Shown here: positions 1 through 13,200 of the stretch, piece by piece
How positions within the stretch are numbered: the stretch's first letter is position 1
How the letters are laid out: each line of letters begins with the position of its first letter
Assembly: GCA_030141605.1 (NCBI GenBank)
Contig: JAQGDQ010000809.1
Coordinates: 29,315-93,314, forward strand
Source of the DNA: Tubiluchus corallicola
Taxonomy: Eukaryota; Priapulida; Priapulimorpha; Priapulimorphida; Tubiluchidae
Direction: 5' to 3'
Length of the DNA stretch: 64,000 nucleotides
The notes under the pieces: model-generated
Seen by the model: only the letters and a program-made list of their open reading frames with translations
Database searches by the model: none
What the model was told of the DNA's origin: nothing
Position numbers and translations under genes: made by a program

Positions 1-3000
1 CACGGCATCAGTTTCTTCAGAGACTTTTGGGAACTTCCTCTAGAATAAGAATAGGTGTATCTACCATGTTCCGGTACCATGTTCCGCGTTATAAGTTGTA
101 TCGCTTGGATGAAAGATTACAGTTTATTTTTGATTAATGTAAAAATGAGAGGTACATATAGGTTATGATCGTAAATCAGTGACATCATAGCGAACAGGCA
201 ACAGTCAAAACGCTGCATAGATTTTGCTCTTGTCGAATGATTTGATAAATAATCCAATTCGTATTCCTAAAGTTTTCTCAAAGCCAGTGAAATAACCAGA
301 GCTTTCTGGGAATATTTTTGGGTATTCTTACCGATGATGCAACTAACCACTTGTTTGTAACTGTTTTTAAAATGACAAACCTGATGTAAATAATGTAACT
401 CAGCCACCCAGAAGAAACATTTTACTAGCCAGTTTGCTAAACAGTACAGACTGTAAATAGTTTATTAGCCTGAAGGTAATGTGCGTCAATTGCGTGAAAA
501 TTATTTAAATTTCTTATTAAATTGATTTTGGTGGCTGGAAAACTTAATCAAAATTAGCTGAAAATGCTAATAAACATTTGTTTTAATAAATATTACACTG
601 TAAAACATGCTAAACATTTAAAAATGCAAAAACTTGCACACCCCTTTTATTTGTTCCTTGCTTGACTCAAATTAGAAACTGCATTGCTAATATACTTTAG
701 TATCATTTACAGATTATAAAGTGTTTAGATCTTTTTTGAGTCATTAACAGTACAGGTACCCCTATGTTAATTTAATTGTATTTCAGCACTATGTGAAGGC
801 CCGTGGACTTTCCCTACCAGTGGACAACCCTGATTAGATAGGTGTAAATGAGGCATTATAGTGACCAGGCCCACTAAACAGGTGGTCAGCCGGGGCGGCG
901 CCCGGGCTCCATGAGTTGAGGTGGGGCTCACAAACCAAAGGAGGAAAAAAAACGACGGTGTACCTTGACCAATGCAAACAAGATAAAATGTGTGCTTGTT
1001 AAACCAAAACCGTCCATAAGTCGGCAGTTGAAAACCACGTTTTCCTGCTTCAAAGTAGAATGTACCAAAAATTCTGTCAAATATCAATTTTTTGTTTTTT
1101 ATAAAAACAAACACTAAATGTATTGGCCTTATATATTCTATTATCAAATCGTCTTTAAAATGTTAGAGAAATACTGAAAATCTAAGTTTGTATCACCTTA
1201 CCGACTTCTCTGCCTAAAAACTGGACTGCAATTGTGGAGTATCATTATTTGGAGAACTGGAGGAGGAGTCCAAGTTTCCTTTTGCCCTGGAGCGCAGCAA
1301 TTCTTTTGGCGACCCTAATAGTGACGCAAGGGCAATAATTATCCCATTATGTAGTACTAACGTTCGACTTCGTAGTAAGTGGTATTAGTCATGTAAGATT
1401 CTTTTTTGACGTTTATTATCTAAGGTAAATGAACTTAATGTTTTGGCTTTTTCTTAAAGTGGCCGCACAGAACATGGAAGCAACAGATTTTGCATTTAGA
1501 TACAGAATGATGCCTCAAAATTGCATAATGATCACGAGAACTCTTATTTTGCTGATTTTAAATTGCAGGAGATTTTACACCCAACTATATTTCCGATGAA
1601 AGAGCTCTTGGCGTGAATCAATACATAGCTGATGACATACACTGGTTAACCCCATCTGCAAGGCTTATTGTCATTTTGCGAAATCCAACTGATAGGTATG
1701 AACCTATATATGTATAATTTTTATTCGTACTCGTGATACAATCACATCAAATAAACAAAGAGATCAACAAACAAAGTAACATTAATTAACAAGATTAGTA
1801 AGCAACGCGAATATATACAATTAAGTGAGAGTAAAATATGTTAGTATGGCGTACAACTCATTCCAGTCAAAAAATCAAAACAGTTACCTTCTAGAGCCCA
1901 TATAACTTCCTTAATGAAATTTACAGTCTGTATTTGTTCTTTGCTACCATTACTTCTTACATCTAATGAACAGTAAAAAACTTTAGAAAAAAAAATTTAA
2001 TTTGTGTAAAAAGATTTGAACTTATTACAAATAGATAACAAATTATAACTTATCATAGCAGACTCATGAAATCGGGAATTATGTGCAAAGAAATTGGCAA
2101 TATGATTTTCGCTATATGTAAGCAACTGTGGTAAAATTTAACAAATCGTTTCTGTAACTGTTAAGTGGGGGAACAATATCACGTATAAAAGGAATATAGA
2201 ACAATATCACATGTGTATATATATATATATATATATGCGTGTGTATCATGGGTATGGTCACCTTGAAGAAGGTGACTTTATAGTTACCTACAAGTTGGAT
2301 GGATCTGTGCACAATAATTACTGTGTTTCAGAAAAAAAGTAGTCATTGAATTCAGTGGCAAAGTCGGGTATGCGGGTTTGACGATCTAATTCTAATACAA
2401 ACCCCCACTTTCAGAACCTAATAGAAATGCTACAGCCGTGGAAAATGGTGATTATTAAAGTAGTTTCACGTCGTTTATCGAGGATGCGTTTATCGTCTAG
2501 AAACTCAAGTACTTAGTTTTAACACAATTTTGTTATGGGATTGGATCAGACAGTTTGAACAACATGATTTAGGAACCTCACCACAACAAACTATATACGC
2601 TATTTGCAAAAACATTTACAGTAAGAATTGACTACATCTACGCTAGCTGAAAAGTATTACAATATTACGTTAGATATTAGTACCAAATGATAGTTAAAAA
2701 TATTAATGTAGGAATATTTAAGACTGGCGTATCTCATATCAGATAGAAACTACTGGAAGTGTTTAGTACGTAATATAAAGTCATGTATACATTGGAATAT
2801 TTTACAGTTAGCAACATAGTTAAATTCATCTTTTCCGGATAATAACAACTTCAACAGATCATTAGTTCCTAAGGCAGCTATATTAAGGTTTTCAGGCAGC
2901 AGTTTCATTTAGTTTATTAAACAGAATAACCCTAGTTTGTTGACACAATGGGCAGTGCAACAAAAAGTGTTCAACAGACTCAAATACACAGTTACCTTTC

Positions 3001-6000
3001 GGCAATATTGGATGACCGTTATTATCTTTACAGCCTTTAGAGAAAAGGTCATAGTTCAGCTGAGAAAATCCGATTCTTATGCGCGTATGATGCACAGAAA
3101 TTGGCGGTTTACCAAATGAAAAATGCTTCTTACGCCGTGAAAAACCCAAATGAGTTTTGAGCTCTCGTTTGAAATGTGAAATGGATGTAATTTCACGAAT
3201 GTTCTGTGGCAAGTTGTTCCACATGTTAATTGTCGATATGAAAAATGATTTTTCGCAGCTGACAGAACGGCAGTTAAAATTTCTGTATTTAGTACCACTG
3301 CGTACATAATAGGGGGTAACTTCGTTTACCTTTGGTGGCAGAGTTGCACTTAAATAGTGTGGCGTTAAGAATTTGATTATTTTGAAAAAAGACGACATGG
3401 GCGATGATAATGAAAGCGTGTCCCTACTTTAGTGAAGCCGCTGTCAGACAAGATGCTTGCAGGGGAAGATCAAAACATAGCGCCAGAACAAATTCTAGCA
3501 GCAGATTGCTAGGTATTTTCTAATAAACGTATACTGTTTTCACTGCATCCTGACCGTACTAGGTTGCCATACTCAATAGCATGAAAATTAGTCGTAATGA
3601 ATCATCGCTCGCGCGTAACTCTGGGCATATTAACTGACATACGTCGAAAGTTGTTTAGCTTAAATTACTTTGTCTACAATTTTTGAGACGTGATAGTTCC
3701 AGTTCAGATCATATGTAAGATGGATACCTAAGTGTTTTTGAACATTTACTGTTTTCAGTAGAGTATTAGATAAATATAGAGTGGGATATTGAGGAACTTT
3801 GGATTTAAGGGAGAAAAGCATGACTTCGGTTTTATTTGTTTAGATCATGTATGGGGAAACCACGGAACTGTCAGCAACAAACGCTTACTATACAGTGTTA
3901 AACAGAAACTCCAATACGTATATCTTAAAAAATGGAAAGAAGGAATTAAAAAAACACACAGCACTAATGACAACGATGGAAACAAATTAAGAATCTACTA
4001 CAAAGTTAAAGAATGCTACGAATTAGAAAATTACTTGCAAATTAATACTGTGACCTACAATGCTAGAATTGCTTTCACGAAATTCCTACTGAGTTCCCAC
4101 TATCAGTTCCTACTGACTAGCAATAAAAACCGGTAGACATCATAAACTTAACAAAATACCAGCCAATAAAAGATACTGTATGCAATGCGACCCAAACAAA
4201 CAAGGAATAGAAGACGAAACCCATTTGCTCTTGCACTGTCGTAGATACGAACAACTAAGAAATACCCTTAATACGGAAATTAGCTCTATATATCCAAAGT
4301 TTACCTACTGATTAGATGATGACATACTAAAATTACTAGTATGCTCAAACGATTGAGAATTTCTCCAAATTGCTTGTAATTTTGTTTTAAAATGTGTCAG
4401 TTTTCGAATGTAATTGTTATAAATTGAAAATAAATGAACTATGTATATATAACTAACATCACGCATGTAAACTAAATACTACATGTGTATGCAACTATCT
4501 TAAATTTATGTTTATGTATATTCACGTTGTACCATTAGGTTAATACATCAAAGTTTGATGTTGTGTCTTTGGTTTAAATTGTTGAATTTTTTCAGATGTT
4601 TATTAAATAATCCAAAGTGTGGAATTTAAAAGTCTATTGGGTATTTGGCAGGAATAACTTCTTGAATGTGTTGGGTGTGTCAGCATGGCAAAGGCAAGCT
4701 TGTATCTGTTGAGATGGCAGATGAACCTCGCATTTCCTCTGTGTTGTTCTAAGACAAATTATCAACTACCCTGTTTACGATTATCAGCTTGTATTCGGTT
4801 TGCATTAGAAAATTCAGCACTATAAAAGAATAACGTTTTTAACTCGTTTAGATTGTTTGACTGTTTGTAATAATCCCATTCACTTCACATAGACTCATTT
4901 CGTGGTATGGCAGCAACTTGGCTCCGGATTCCATCACTCCACAAAAAATTCATGAAGACATTGAGAAGGGAATTGCCGCTTATCGCAATTGCACCACGAT
5001 AATGAAGCCAGACAGTTTCGAGAAATACCCATGCGTCTATAATAAAAATTTTAGAATTCAGGTATTTCTGCAAAAGGTTATTTATGAAATCATTACGCGA
5101 ATATGAAATTATATTATAATGGACTGAATTCGACTTGGCTCGAGACTCAGTGAGTCGAATTCCAGGATAGCACGGTGGTCTTTAAATTCGGTATTATGTT
5201 GGTTCATTTTGTATACTTGTTTTCTACTGTATTTATTTAACTAATGAAATTCTCTTAATTACAAATGCTATCTAAATTAGTAATTAACTATTTATGAACT
5301 AACTGCATATACCTTTTGTAACAAGTCATCTAGCACACACAAATGTCACAAAATAGAACACTAGAATAACACTATAACAAGTTTTATTGTCCGCATTAAT
5401 AACAAAAATAGGAAATAAAATACACAGAAAACACTAACTTAAGTAAGTGTTTGGAGCACCTGTGTCAGAAATCCAGGCTGTAGTGACCTCTACGCGCTTT
5501 TACACTGGCATTCCAGGTCAGCTGGCTTCTCACACCACGTGTAGGCACAAACAAGACGTCTGGATCTACAAGGAAGAGATGAGTCGCTGCTGACGTGGAA
5601 GCAGGGCGTGCAGAGGATACCTGATCCGACAACAGGTGCCTCCGTAACAATATGAAAACCGTATTTTATAAAAACGCAGTAGCTTTGCAAAAAGTCATGC
5701 GTCAGCAATTTTTTTACTGGTTTATTTACCATATTTGTTTATTCATTTGTTAATTTATTATTATTTTTTTAGGTTATTCGGATCTTTATTCGTACTTCTT
5801 CGTTTGTTTTCACAAACTTTTTCATCATTAATTTGTGCATTAATTCGTTCGTTTAGATCGTTTCTTTTAAGGAACATTGTTCAAGTCAAAGCATTTTATA
5901 GGGATATGTTTTTGTGTGTTTGACCATTGTTGTTTGTTATAGGCTATTCAGTTTATTCAATACAGTGTTTCTTGACAGCTGCATTATTTTGCCTTGCCAT

Positions 6001-7926
6001 TATATTGCCTATCCTAGCTCTGCCTTACTTTCTACGCTCAACATGCGCTGGGCTGCCTTGCTTGCCCTTGGTTTGTGTTGTATTACCTGACCTTGCTTTG
6101 TCTCTCCTGTCTTATCTCGCCTTCCCTTCCCAATTGCCTTGCCCTGTACTCGAGGTCTTGAATCGCTGCTACCTGTGCTACCTTCTCATCTAACTTTGCG
6201 TCACTTTTGGCTAACGTCACGTTAAAGACGCTATGAACAAGCCCTAAAATTTTGATTTTTACCTCATTCTGGTTTAATTCTTTTTTGACATACTCTCTCT
6301 TTTCTACACAGGGCCGTAGCATGTACAAAGGTTGCTATGTGGCATATCTACGGCATTATCTGCGTGTTTTTCCTAGAGATCAGATACTGATCCTCCGCTT
6401 TGAAGACACAATAAAAGACTTTCAGTCCACGATTCAGCGAATCTACAAGTTTTTAGAACTAAAAGGTGAAAACGTTATCAGGTCAATACAAAGTTTTGCT
6501 GCACCTATAAAATGAAAACTTCTGTTACAAATGAACAAAAATGCGCACATTTAATTCGTTTAAATATTTTCCTTTTTATAGGCATTTTTATTTTTCCTTT
6601 ACACTAAAGGTTTTATGTCATATTTGTTGCACTATGCCGTGAGACTTGATCTTGATCTTGTAAAATAAGTTAGGAGATGCGGGAACGTTAGCATGTTTTG
6701 CCCAACTAAAGTTACCATCCAAAACTATCATGTTTTCTAGAAACACCAGTTTACCATCTTGTACAAGATGAAATAAAACAGATTGTACAAAAATATCAAG
6801 TAACAATGTAAAACATAAAAGTACAGTATTGCTGAATCAATAATGGATTTTTGAAGCCCTCGGTATTCCATATTCGTTTGTCTCACTATCATGAGCCAGC
6901 AGTCTTGAGAGGTGTGATGGGAGCAGATGGGGTCTAGAAACTCACTCGACTTGAACACCGATGAATATATATAGAGACTGTGGTGAAGGGCAGAGTGGGA
7001 GCTAAAATGATCCTAGACCATAGCTATCAATTTGATGGGTATTCAAAAGAGAAGCTTATGAGACATCTACAGGATGTGTTGGAGGACCTTGATTTTGGCT
7101 CTGATCTCTTTAAGTCTCCGGTTGTGCGAGACGCGCGAAGCTTGCAAACTACATAAGAAAGAATACTAACTAATAAGCCTTTTCACAGTTTCTTTATGTG
7201 CACGCGCAGTTACTGTAAGTCAAAGGTTAAGTGTACCACAGCAACGCGCCTTAAATACATCCGTCACTTGACATGTGTGAAAACCAAAGTCTACTAAACC
7301 AATGTTCAGTAACTTCAGTTGTTTTACGTGGACTTTCCATAACATGCATTGGTCTGTGAATAGAATGATTTACTAGCAGGATATTGCTTGGGAACAAGAA
7401 AAAATGAACTTGGAAAGGTTCTAGCTAGTTGTTAAAACTGTTACTATTACAGCAGCTTGGGCTGCGAGGCGTTGTCAAGTGCACACAAATTCGTTGTGTG
7501 ATACAATTAACCTTTGAACTTTTCACGATCATCATCAATCACTGGAACTGTCAAAAGGCTTATCCAACAATACTTTAATGTAACAATTGGTTGTGTGCTA
7601 TTCGAATCCTTGCAACGGTTATATTTTATCCTGTAGTAAGCTCTTTGGTTGCAACCTGGACAACCTATCCACATTACCTGTTGTTATGACTTACCAAAAC
7701 TTTTCTGACTCAACAGGTATTCGTTGCAACGAGTGGTTCTCACCAAACACATTTTATAAAATTTCTTTTTTTAGATAACAATGTGCAGACAGTAAGGGCA
7801 AACAAGTTCAGAAGGAAGGTGAATTTGTTTAATTCTACCAGGCTGTTACTTGACGATTTCTATTCTTCATTTAACAAAGATTTAGCTGAGCTGCTGGGTG
7901 ATGAAATGTGGCTTTGGAAACAGTAA
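1..7926 (+). CDS. CHST15: Carbohydrate sulfotransferase 15-like (GalNAc4S-6ST type), 3' five exons, 5' partial
   Basis: Exons: 1-54, 1569-1695, 4893-5061, 6312-6465, 7775-7926 (stop TAA 7924-7926). All junctions are GT-AG and the phases join (1, 2, 0, 1). The family transfers sulfate from PAPS to the 6-position of GalNAc-4-sulfate in chondroitin/dermatan chains in the Golgi lumen. Visible: the 3'-phosphate-binding region ARLIVILRNPTDRLIS (R-x-P-x-x-R-x-x-S) across exons 2-3, a conserved Cys-Val-Tyr-Asn stretch before the end of exon 3, the LILRFED motif in exon 4, and a C-terminus with DFYSSFNKDLAELLGDE that resembles the human CHST15 tail. The 5'-phosphosulfate loop, transmembrane anchor and start lie left of the window. 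The piece between LILRFED and the tail is shorter than in human CHST15 as I remember it. Exon 1-54 is assigned from phase fit and weak similarity (HQFLQRLLGTSS). Family call is firm; orthology to CHST15 rather than a lineage-specific paralogue is inferred. Confidence 0.85.
2730..3835 (-). mobile_element. Non-LTR retrotransposon (LINE) fragment, RT C-terminal half, decayed
   Basis: Reading the minus strand from about 3835 down, frames with stops and frameshifts give a typical LINE RT tail: a 'HLGIHL..LNWNYHV' block (near 3710), an AARI block, then an open stretch 3398-2892 with SFFISTINMWNNLP and HHTRIRIGFSQLN, and a zinc-ribbon-like Cys pattern ending EHFLLHCPLCQQTR. After a frameshift near 2880 the tail continues to about 2730 (HDFILRTKHF). 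It is a dead copy in intron 2 of the sulfotransferase gene, antisense to it. Confidence 0.75.
3840..4320 (+). mobile_element. Non-LTR retrotransposon fragment, C-terminal tail only
   Basis: Plus-strand frames encode a LINE ORF2 tail: a KLRIYYKVKE segment, FTKFLLSSH, then after a frameshift near 4120 GRHHKLNKIPANKRYCMQC and DETHLLLHCRRYEQLR, the Cys-Cys-His-Cys end domain common to several LINE clades. There are further stops after 4308. It abuts the oppositely oriented fragment ending about 3835, so one probably inserted beside or into the other. Non-functional. Confidence 0.7.
7176..7560. mobile_element. MITE copy 1 (TA-flanked, AGCCTTTTCACAGTT terminal repeats)
   Basis: 385 bp bounded by TA dinucleotides (7174-7175 and 7561-7562). 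The left end AGCCTTTTCACAGTTTC is inverted at the right end as ...AACTGTCAAAAGGCT. Inside, CAAAGGTTAAGTGTACCACA near the left is also mirrored near the right, so the inverted repeats are long and composite. A second copy of nearly the same length lies at 39369-39754. TA target sites suggest Tc1/mariner-type mobilisation (inference). No coding capacity. Intron 4 of the sulfotransferase gene. Confidence 0.75.
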
Positions 7927-10229
7927 GAAAATTCCACCTCATGAAGTCATGTGACAAGTTTAGCATTGCAAAAGGTCAAGAAATGTGTCATCTGTGAATA
8001 CAACATTATCAAAATTTTTTGATGAGTTCTCATTCCGGCTAGTTAAATGTATAATAACTAAACTAATCCGCAATAACGTCTTGGCCATTATAAAAAATAA
8101 GGATATCGGAAACAGTAAAATTAGCACTAGGCCTAAGTAAAATTAAAGTTGTATGTCAGTTGCGGCTGCAGTAAAGCCTACGTAAAGTTTACGTGATCCG
8201 AGTTTTGTTGACCAACAAGGTCAGATATTGTTGGAGAAGAGTTGGAAGATGTCAGATTCTTCGCTTACCCGGTCTGAGCTGTTAAACTATTCTACTTTAA
8301 CATTGTCAACTACAAATAGTTCAACATTTATAAATGCGATATTCAGTTGCTCACAAATGGACAACATAGAACTAATGTTTTACCTTAATTTAGACAACGG
8401 CATTCTCGTAAAAAGTTGGTAGATCAAAAATGTTTAACTGACAATTTTATTACTTGTGCAAACCCAACTGTGTTAATTTTTGAAGAAAATAAATCATGTT
8501 TTGGGCAAAATCTATAAAATCAATGTTTTTCTCAAACGTACTACACATGGATTAAGATGCGCAGAACACAGAAATAGTTAACCATTTGATATTTGAATAT
8601 GTTATGAGGTGTTAGCATATCAGTTAAACAGATGTGCAAAATACAGAATAATAATTTAGATTACCTTAGATTGGGCTACGTTGATTTGATCAGAAAAGTT
8701 TATAAAAGTGCACATCAATATAAATGCAAACGCAAACATTATATTATTTTATTTTACATGAATTAAAATATACACCAAAAGAGTAAACTGCAAAACAATA
8801 AAAGCGTGAATATTGGGAGAATCGTAAATAGATAAGCCAAGCCACAGAGGCCTGTCGTACGCGACCCTTTTACCGAAATTCAAAAACTGAAAAAGCAATC
8901 AAGAAATATTGAATTATGATTTTACAAGTCATCAAAGACACCTGGATGATTCTAGCTTGTCTGATGCACGCAACTTTACGGGTGCAGTGAATATTGTCAG
9001 ATGTTTCCCCTTTATTACCCTTTAATACATTTAGAGTTCTAAACGTTTTTATTAATCACTAATGTTGTTTCAGGTAAAATTATAAACTTTATGTAGTTGC
9101 TCAATAGCTCAACATAAACAATTATTTCACACGTATTGTATTTTAAGTGCTTAACGTTTTTCTATATATTAGTACAGTAAGGTAGTATATATCTTTGTCG
9201 ATCTTTTGTTTATTTTTGTTTGTGAATGCCGATTATGTCCAAATTAATACCCATGTTTAGACACAACTTCACTCCGATAAGCTATTTCCTAATCACAGCA
9301 ACATGCATGAGTACACAACTTACACATATTTACATACATCTATCAAACACAAGGTATCTAGCTGAACATAAACAATTAATTCACACGTATTGTATTTGAG
9401 GACAATTTAGTTATTTATTTCGTTCATACTCATGGTACACTTCCTCATAAAATGGCGATTAGCATAAACCATATGCATATATACACATGAAGTTACGTGA
9501 TATGAACAATCCTGCACATTTATGCTAAGGTGTTTTATTAATTAGATATTTTGCTAAAATATTTGATGTTTCTACATAAATTTCTACAATATATGTTACG
9601 AATTATTAAAATAGATTTCACCTGAAGTGCAGTAACAATATTTAAAAACTTATTGCAAACCTTGTTGTTAATAACAGATTTTAAACACTTTGATGCTAAA
9701 ACATGGCGATTTTAAAAAACCTATTTGCGAATATTAATCCAAAATACAGAGATTTGGTTAATTTTCTACAAATTCAAAATGCTTTACTAATTTACGGCAC
9801 TAGTTTGCACTGATCTTCTCGCAAAACTTATGTTCTCTGCATGCAGTACGCATTTAGAAATACATATACAAACATTTGGTATATCATTTATTAGCCATTT
9901 GTTTATATGTCCCAATTAATACCAAATATTTAAACATGACTTAAATCCAACAAGCTGTTTACTATTCCAACTCGTTACTATTATAATTATATTGAGAGAG
10001 AGAGGGTGAGCACACTGTGACTGTATGGCCTGAATAGACTTTTCTCTACCCTGTCTCTCAATAACTCATTTATTGTGCCTATAATTCTGTTGCAGTAGTT
10101 GAATAACATGAACGAATTTTAAATGCTAATTCTAATTTTAAAGCAGCTCTACAGTAAAGCTGTTGCTGCTCATTGCAAACTTAACTCGTTAATTTTGCAA
10201 AACTTCTATAACTTCGAACTACATAAGGA
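7927..10229. other. Intergenic: sulfotransferase 3' flank and downstream of the pentraxin gene
   Basis: AT-rich, no gene seen. AATAAA at 8488-8493, about 560 bases after the sulfotransferase stop, is a possible poly(A) signal. Segments around 9100-9160, 9355-9400 and 9860-9960 share diverged text (for example AACATAAACAATTA, CACACGTATTGTATTT, AATTAATACC), suggesting an old local duplication. On the minus strand TTTATT at 10069-10074 reads as AATAAA about 160 bases after the pentraxin stop. Confidence 0.5.
9991..10062. repeat. Short inverted repeat (hairpin-forming)
   Basis: ATTGAGAGAGAGAGGG at 9991-10006 is answered by CCCTGTCTCTCAAT ending at 10062, giving an imperfect stem of roughly 13-15 pairs around a loop of about 40 bases. 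No coding role. It could be a simple-repeat coincidence. Confidence 0.4.
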
Positions 10230-13200
10230 TTACCAGAATCGATTCCTATACAGAAAGTCGTTCAAGATATGCTTAACTTCATCGAACAGAATATAAATAA
10301 GAGAAGTTGTTCGGTGCGCGTTGTCAAGTATGAAATGAAATAGAGTATTTAATTCATCTTCTGTAAGAGCGCAAATTCTTTTTTTCGTTGGCTCAGGTAT
10401 GCAGGTTGAAGGAGACTCCTCGACACTTACAAGCATCATAGCCGGCAAGTCACCCCAGGAGAAAAGATTTCCCGTGTTTAAGCACGTCATTCTCATTTCA
10501 TCTGCAAAATAAAAAAAAATGTTTGGATTACACCTTCTATAGGTGGACAGTGATACCAAATTAATATTCTTATGCAGGTTGGCGATATGTAATTATAAGT
10601 TACATACAATTCCAGTAAATATTGTGCTGTCGGGCATTAGATCATTAGAACAGTTGTGCCTAGTGACATACACGGGATTACCAGAGTTACTGGGACTTCA
10701 TATCACAGATAAATTAAAATGGTCGGAGTCCAACGGCTTCATTTCTGTTTCGTCTCAAAAAATTGGGTATAAACTGGAGGCACTCAACATGCTATTTATT
10801 TGACTAAGAGTTTCAGCTATTTTTTTGCGCCAGTGATCTGCGTCACAGCCGAAGACCACAGGTTATTGAAAACATATGGTACCGTGCGGACGAACTGGCT
10901 TTGAAATTAATCCGTTGAGGAAAGTATTAACAGACCTTGCCTCAAGTCAGGCCTCAATCACGACCAGTCCTTCGTTCCCTTAAAACTTTTCTAATTTTAT
11001 CTGTGATCCAGCCGTTGCTTGTAAATGGGATCGTTCAAATCCTTCCTGAAATTTCATTCTCTTTCTGTCTGGCTTCACTGAACATTTACTTGTTTTTATT
11101 TTTACTGTATTAATGGTTGGGTATGCGTTTGAGTTGCCAAATATATGGCTTCATAGTTTGGTTAGAGCTTTTAGTTATTTTGTAACTATTTGTTCCTTGT
11201 TACTAAGAAGATTGAATTATACTTGCGTTTTTCTCAGTTATAACTTCATTTTAATTTGTAGTTTGATAGTGGTTTTCTTTATTTACCCAAAGCCTCACTC
11301 TGTAACCAGCCAGATTAAAGGACGTTATTTTCAACCATAGCTGCGGTTTTAGTCCAGTCGTTTTTATATCATTATCATTACCAATATCATTACAAATATC
11401 ATTATCATTATCTTCACCATCATGACCTCCAGTGGTTAGACTACTGGAAGTAATTCTTAATGACAAGAAATGGAATTGGAATCATTTACGTCAACGTCGT
11501 AGTACTTCTATTAGGCCTAATTGCTAAGTGGGGTGTTGTAATTGACAAATATACATATATTGGTCTTACAATGCGACACGTCGCATGTAATAAGAGACTA
11601 AAAGGACTAGGGAAATGAGATTAGCACATTATAGGATCCAAAGTCATATACCTATAGAGTTGATATCTAATTTACTGTCAGATACTGTAATTCCCGTGAC
11701 CATTCCTCTAAAGCTCAAACTAGCTGTACCAATTGCTCCTGCATCACTCTGATCTTGTCCGAATATTAAAACTCCATTAGGTTGTATAGGCCCTGGATCT
11801 GATGTTAATAATCCACCTAAACAAAAGAAAAAAGATTCATAATGAGCGCATCTGAGTACAAGTTAACTGGCTACGTTCAAATTCTGATGTGCAAGGTGGT
11901 TTTCTTATTAACCTTTCTTGCCAGTGGCACAGCTATTTTGCAAGTAGATCACTTCGCGAATCATAAGGAAGCAGTCAAGTTCAAGTTATACACCTATGAT
12001 TATTACATGCAATTAATATTTGTTATGCAATCGCGGTATTATTTATATGCAGTCTCAATTTATTCGTTTCAACAGTTTGAAGTGCAGTTTATATTTGTCC
12101 AGTTTTTACAAAAAGTTACTTTCTAGCTTATGTATTTATGCATTAGAATAACATCAGCAAAAAAGTCATCCTAACCATTATAACTGGGTCAGGAGTCTGA
12201 CATATAGACCATATTATAAAAAAAATTAATAGTGCTTGTAAACTAGTGTTATTTAAATCATATAAAAGTTAAGTAAACATGGTGCTAGCGTGTCTAAAGG
12301 ATGTGTAAATGTTTATTGACATATTGTATCCGTTTCTTCTCATGAAAACAAACTATGAGAAAATGATAAAACAAAATAAAGAATTACAGTATGACTAATA
12401 CGACAAAGGAGAAAATGGGGTTAAACTAGCCTTACAAGTAATGTATACAAGAACAATGGTAAAAAGGTGGTTAAAAACTGTTAGAACTCGCGCTAACCGT
12501 TACATTCCTAACATTCCACTGACTTGACTCGTACCGCTAGGTGGTATGTTTACATGGTGTCAAGTTTCACAGCGCCAGCTGTGTTTACATAACATTAAGT
12601 TTCACAGCACCAGCTGTGTTTACATAACATTAAGTTTTACAGCACCAGCTATGTTTACATAACATTACGTTTTACAGCACCAGCTATGTTTACACAATAT
12701 TAAGTTTCACAGCACCAGCTATGCTTACATGGTGTCAAGTTTCACAGCACCAGCTTTGTTTACATAACATTAAGTTTCACAGCGCCAGCTATGTTTACAT
12801 AACATTAAGTTTCACAGCGCCAGCTGTGTTTACATAACATTAAGTTTCACAGCACCAGCTGTGTTTACATAACATTAAGTTTCACAGCACCAGCTATGTT
12901 TACACAATATTAAGTTTCACAGCGCCAGCTATGTTTACACAATTTTAAGTTTCACAGCGCCAGCTGTGTTTACATAACATTAAGTTTCACAGCACCAGCT
13001 GTGTTTACACAATATTAAGTTTCATAGCGCCAGCTATGTTTACATAACATTAAGTTTCACAGCACCAGCTGTGTTTACATGGTGTCAAGTTTCACAACAC
13101 CATCTGTGTTTATATAATATTAAGTTATACAACACAGCTGTGTTTACATTTCTCATGTGAGCATGACTGACAGCTGATAGGCTCTGCTTACTGGACCAAT

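Noticed and set aside
5465-5732. Overlapping minus-strand frames of 61 and 80 codons in sulfotransferase intron 3
   Set aside because: Cys-rich look but no recognised domain, and the two overlapping frames compete; nothing distinguishes them from chance.
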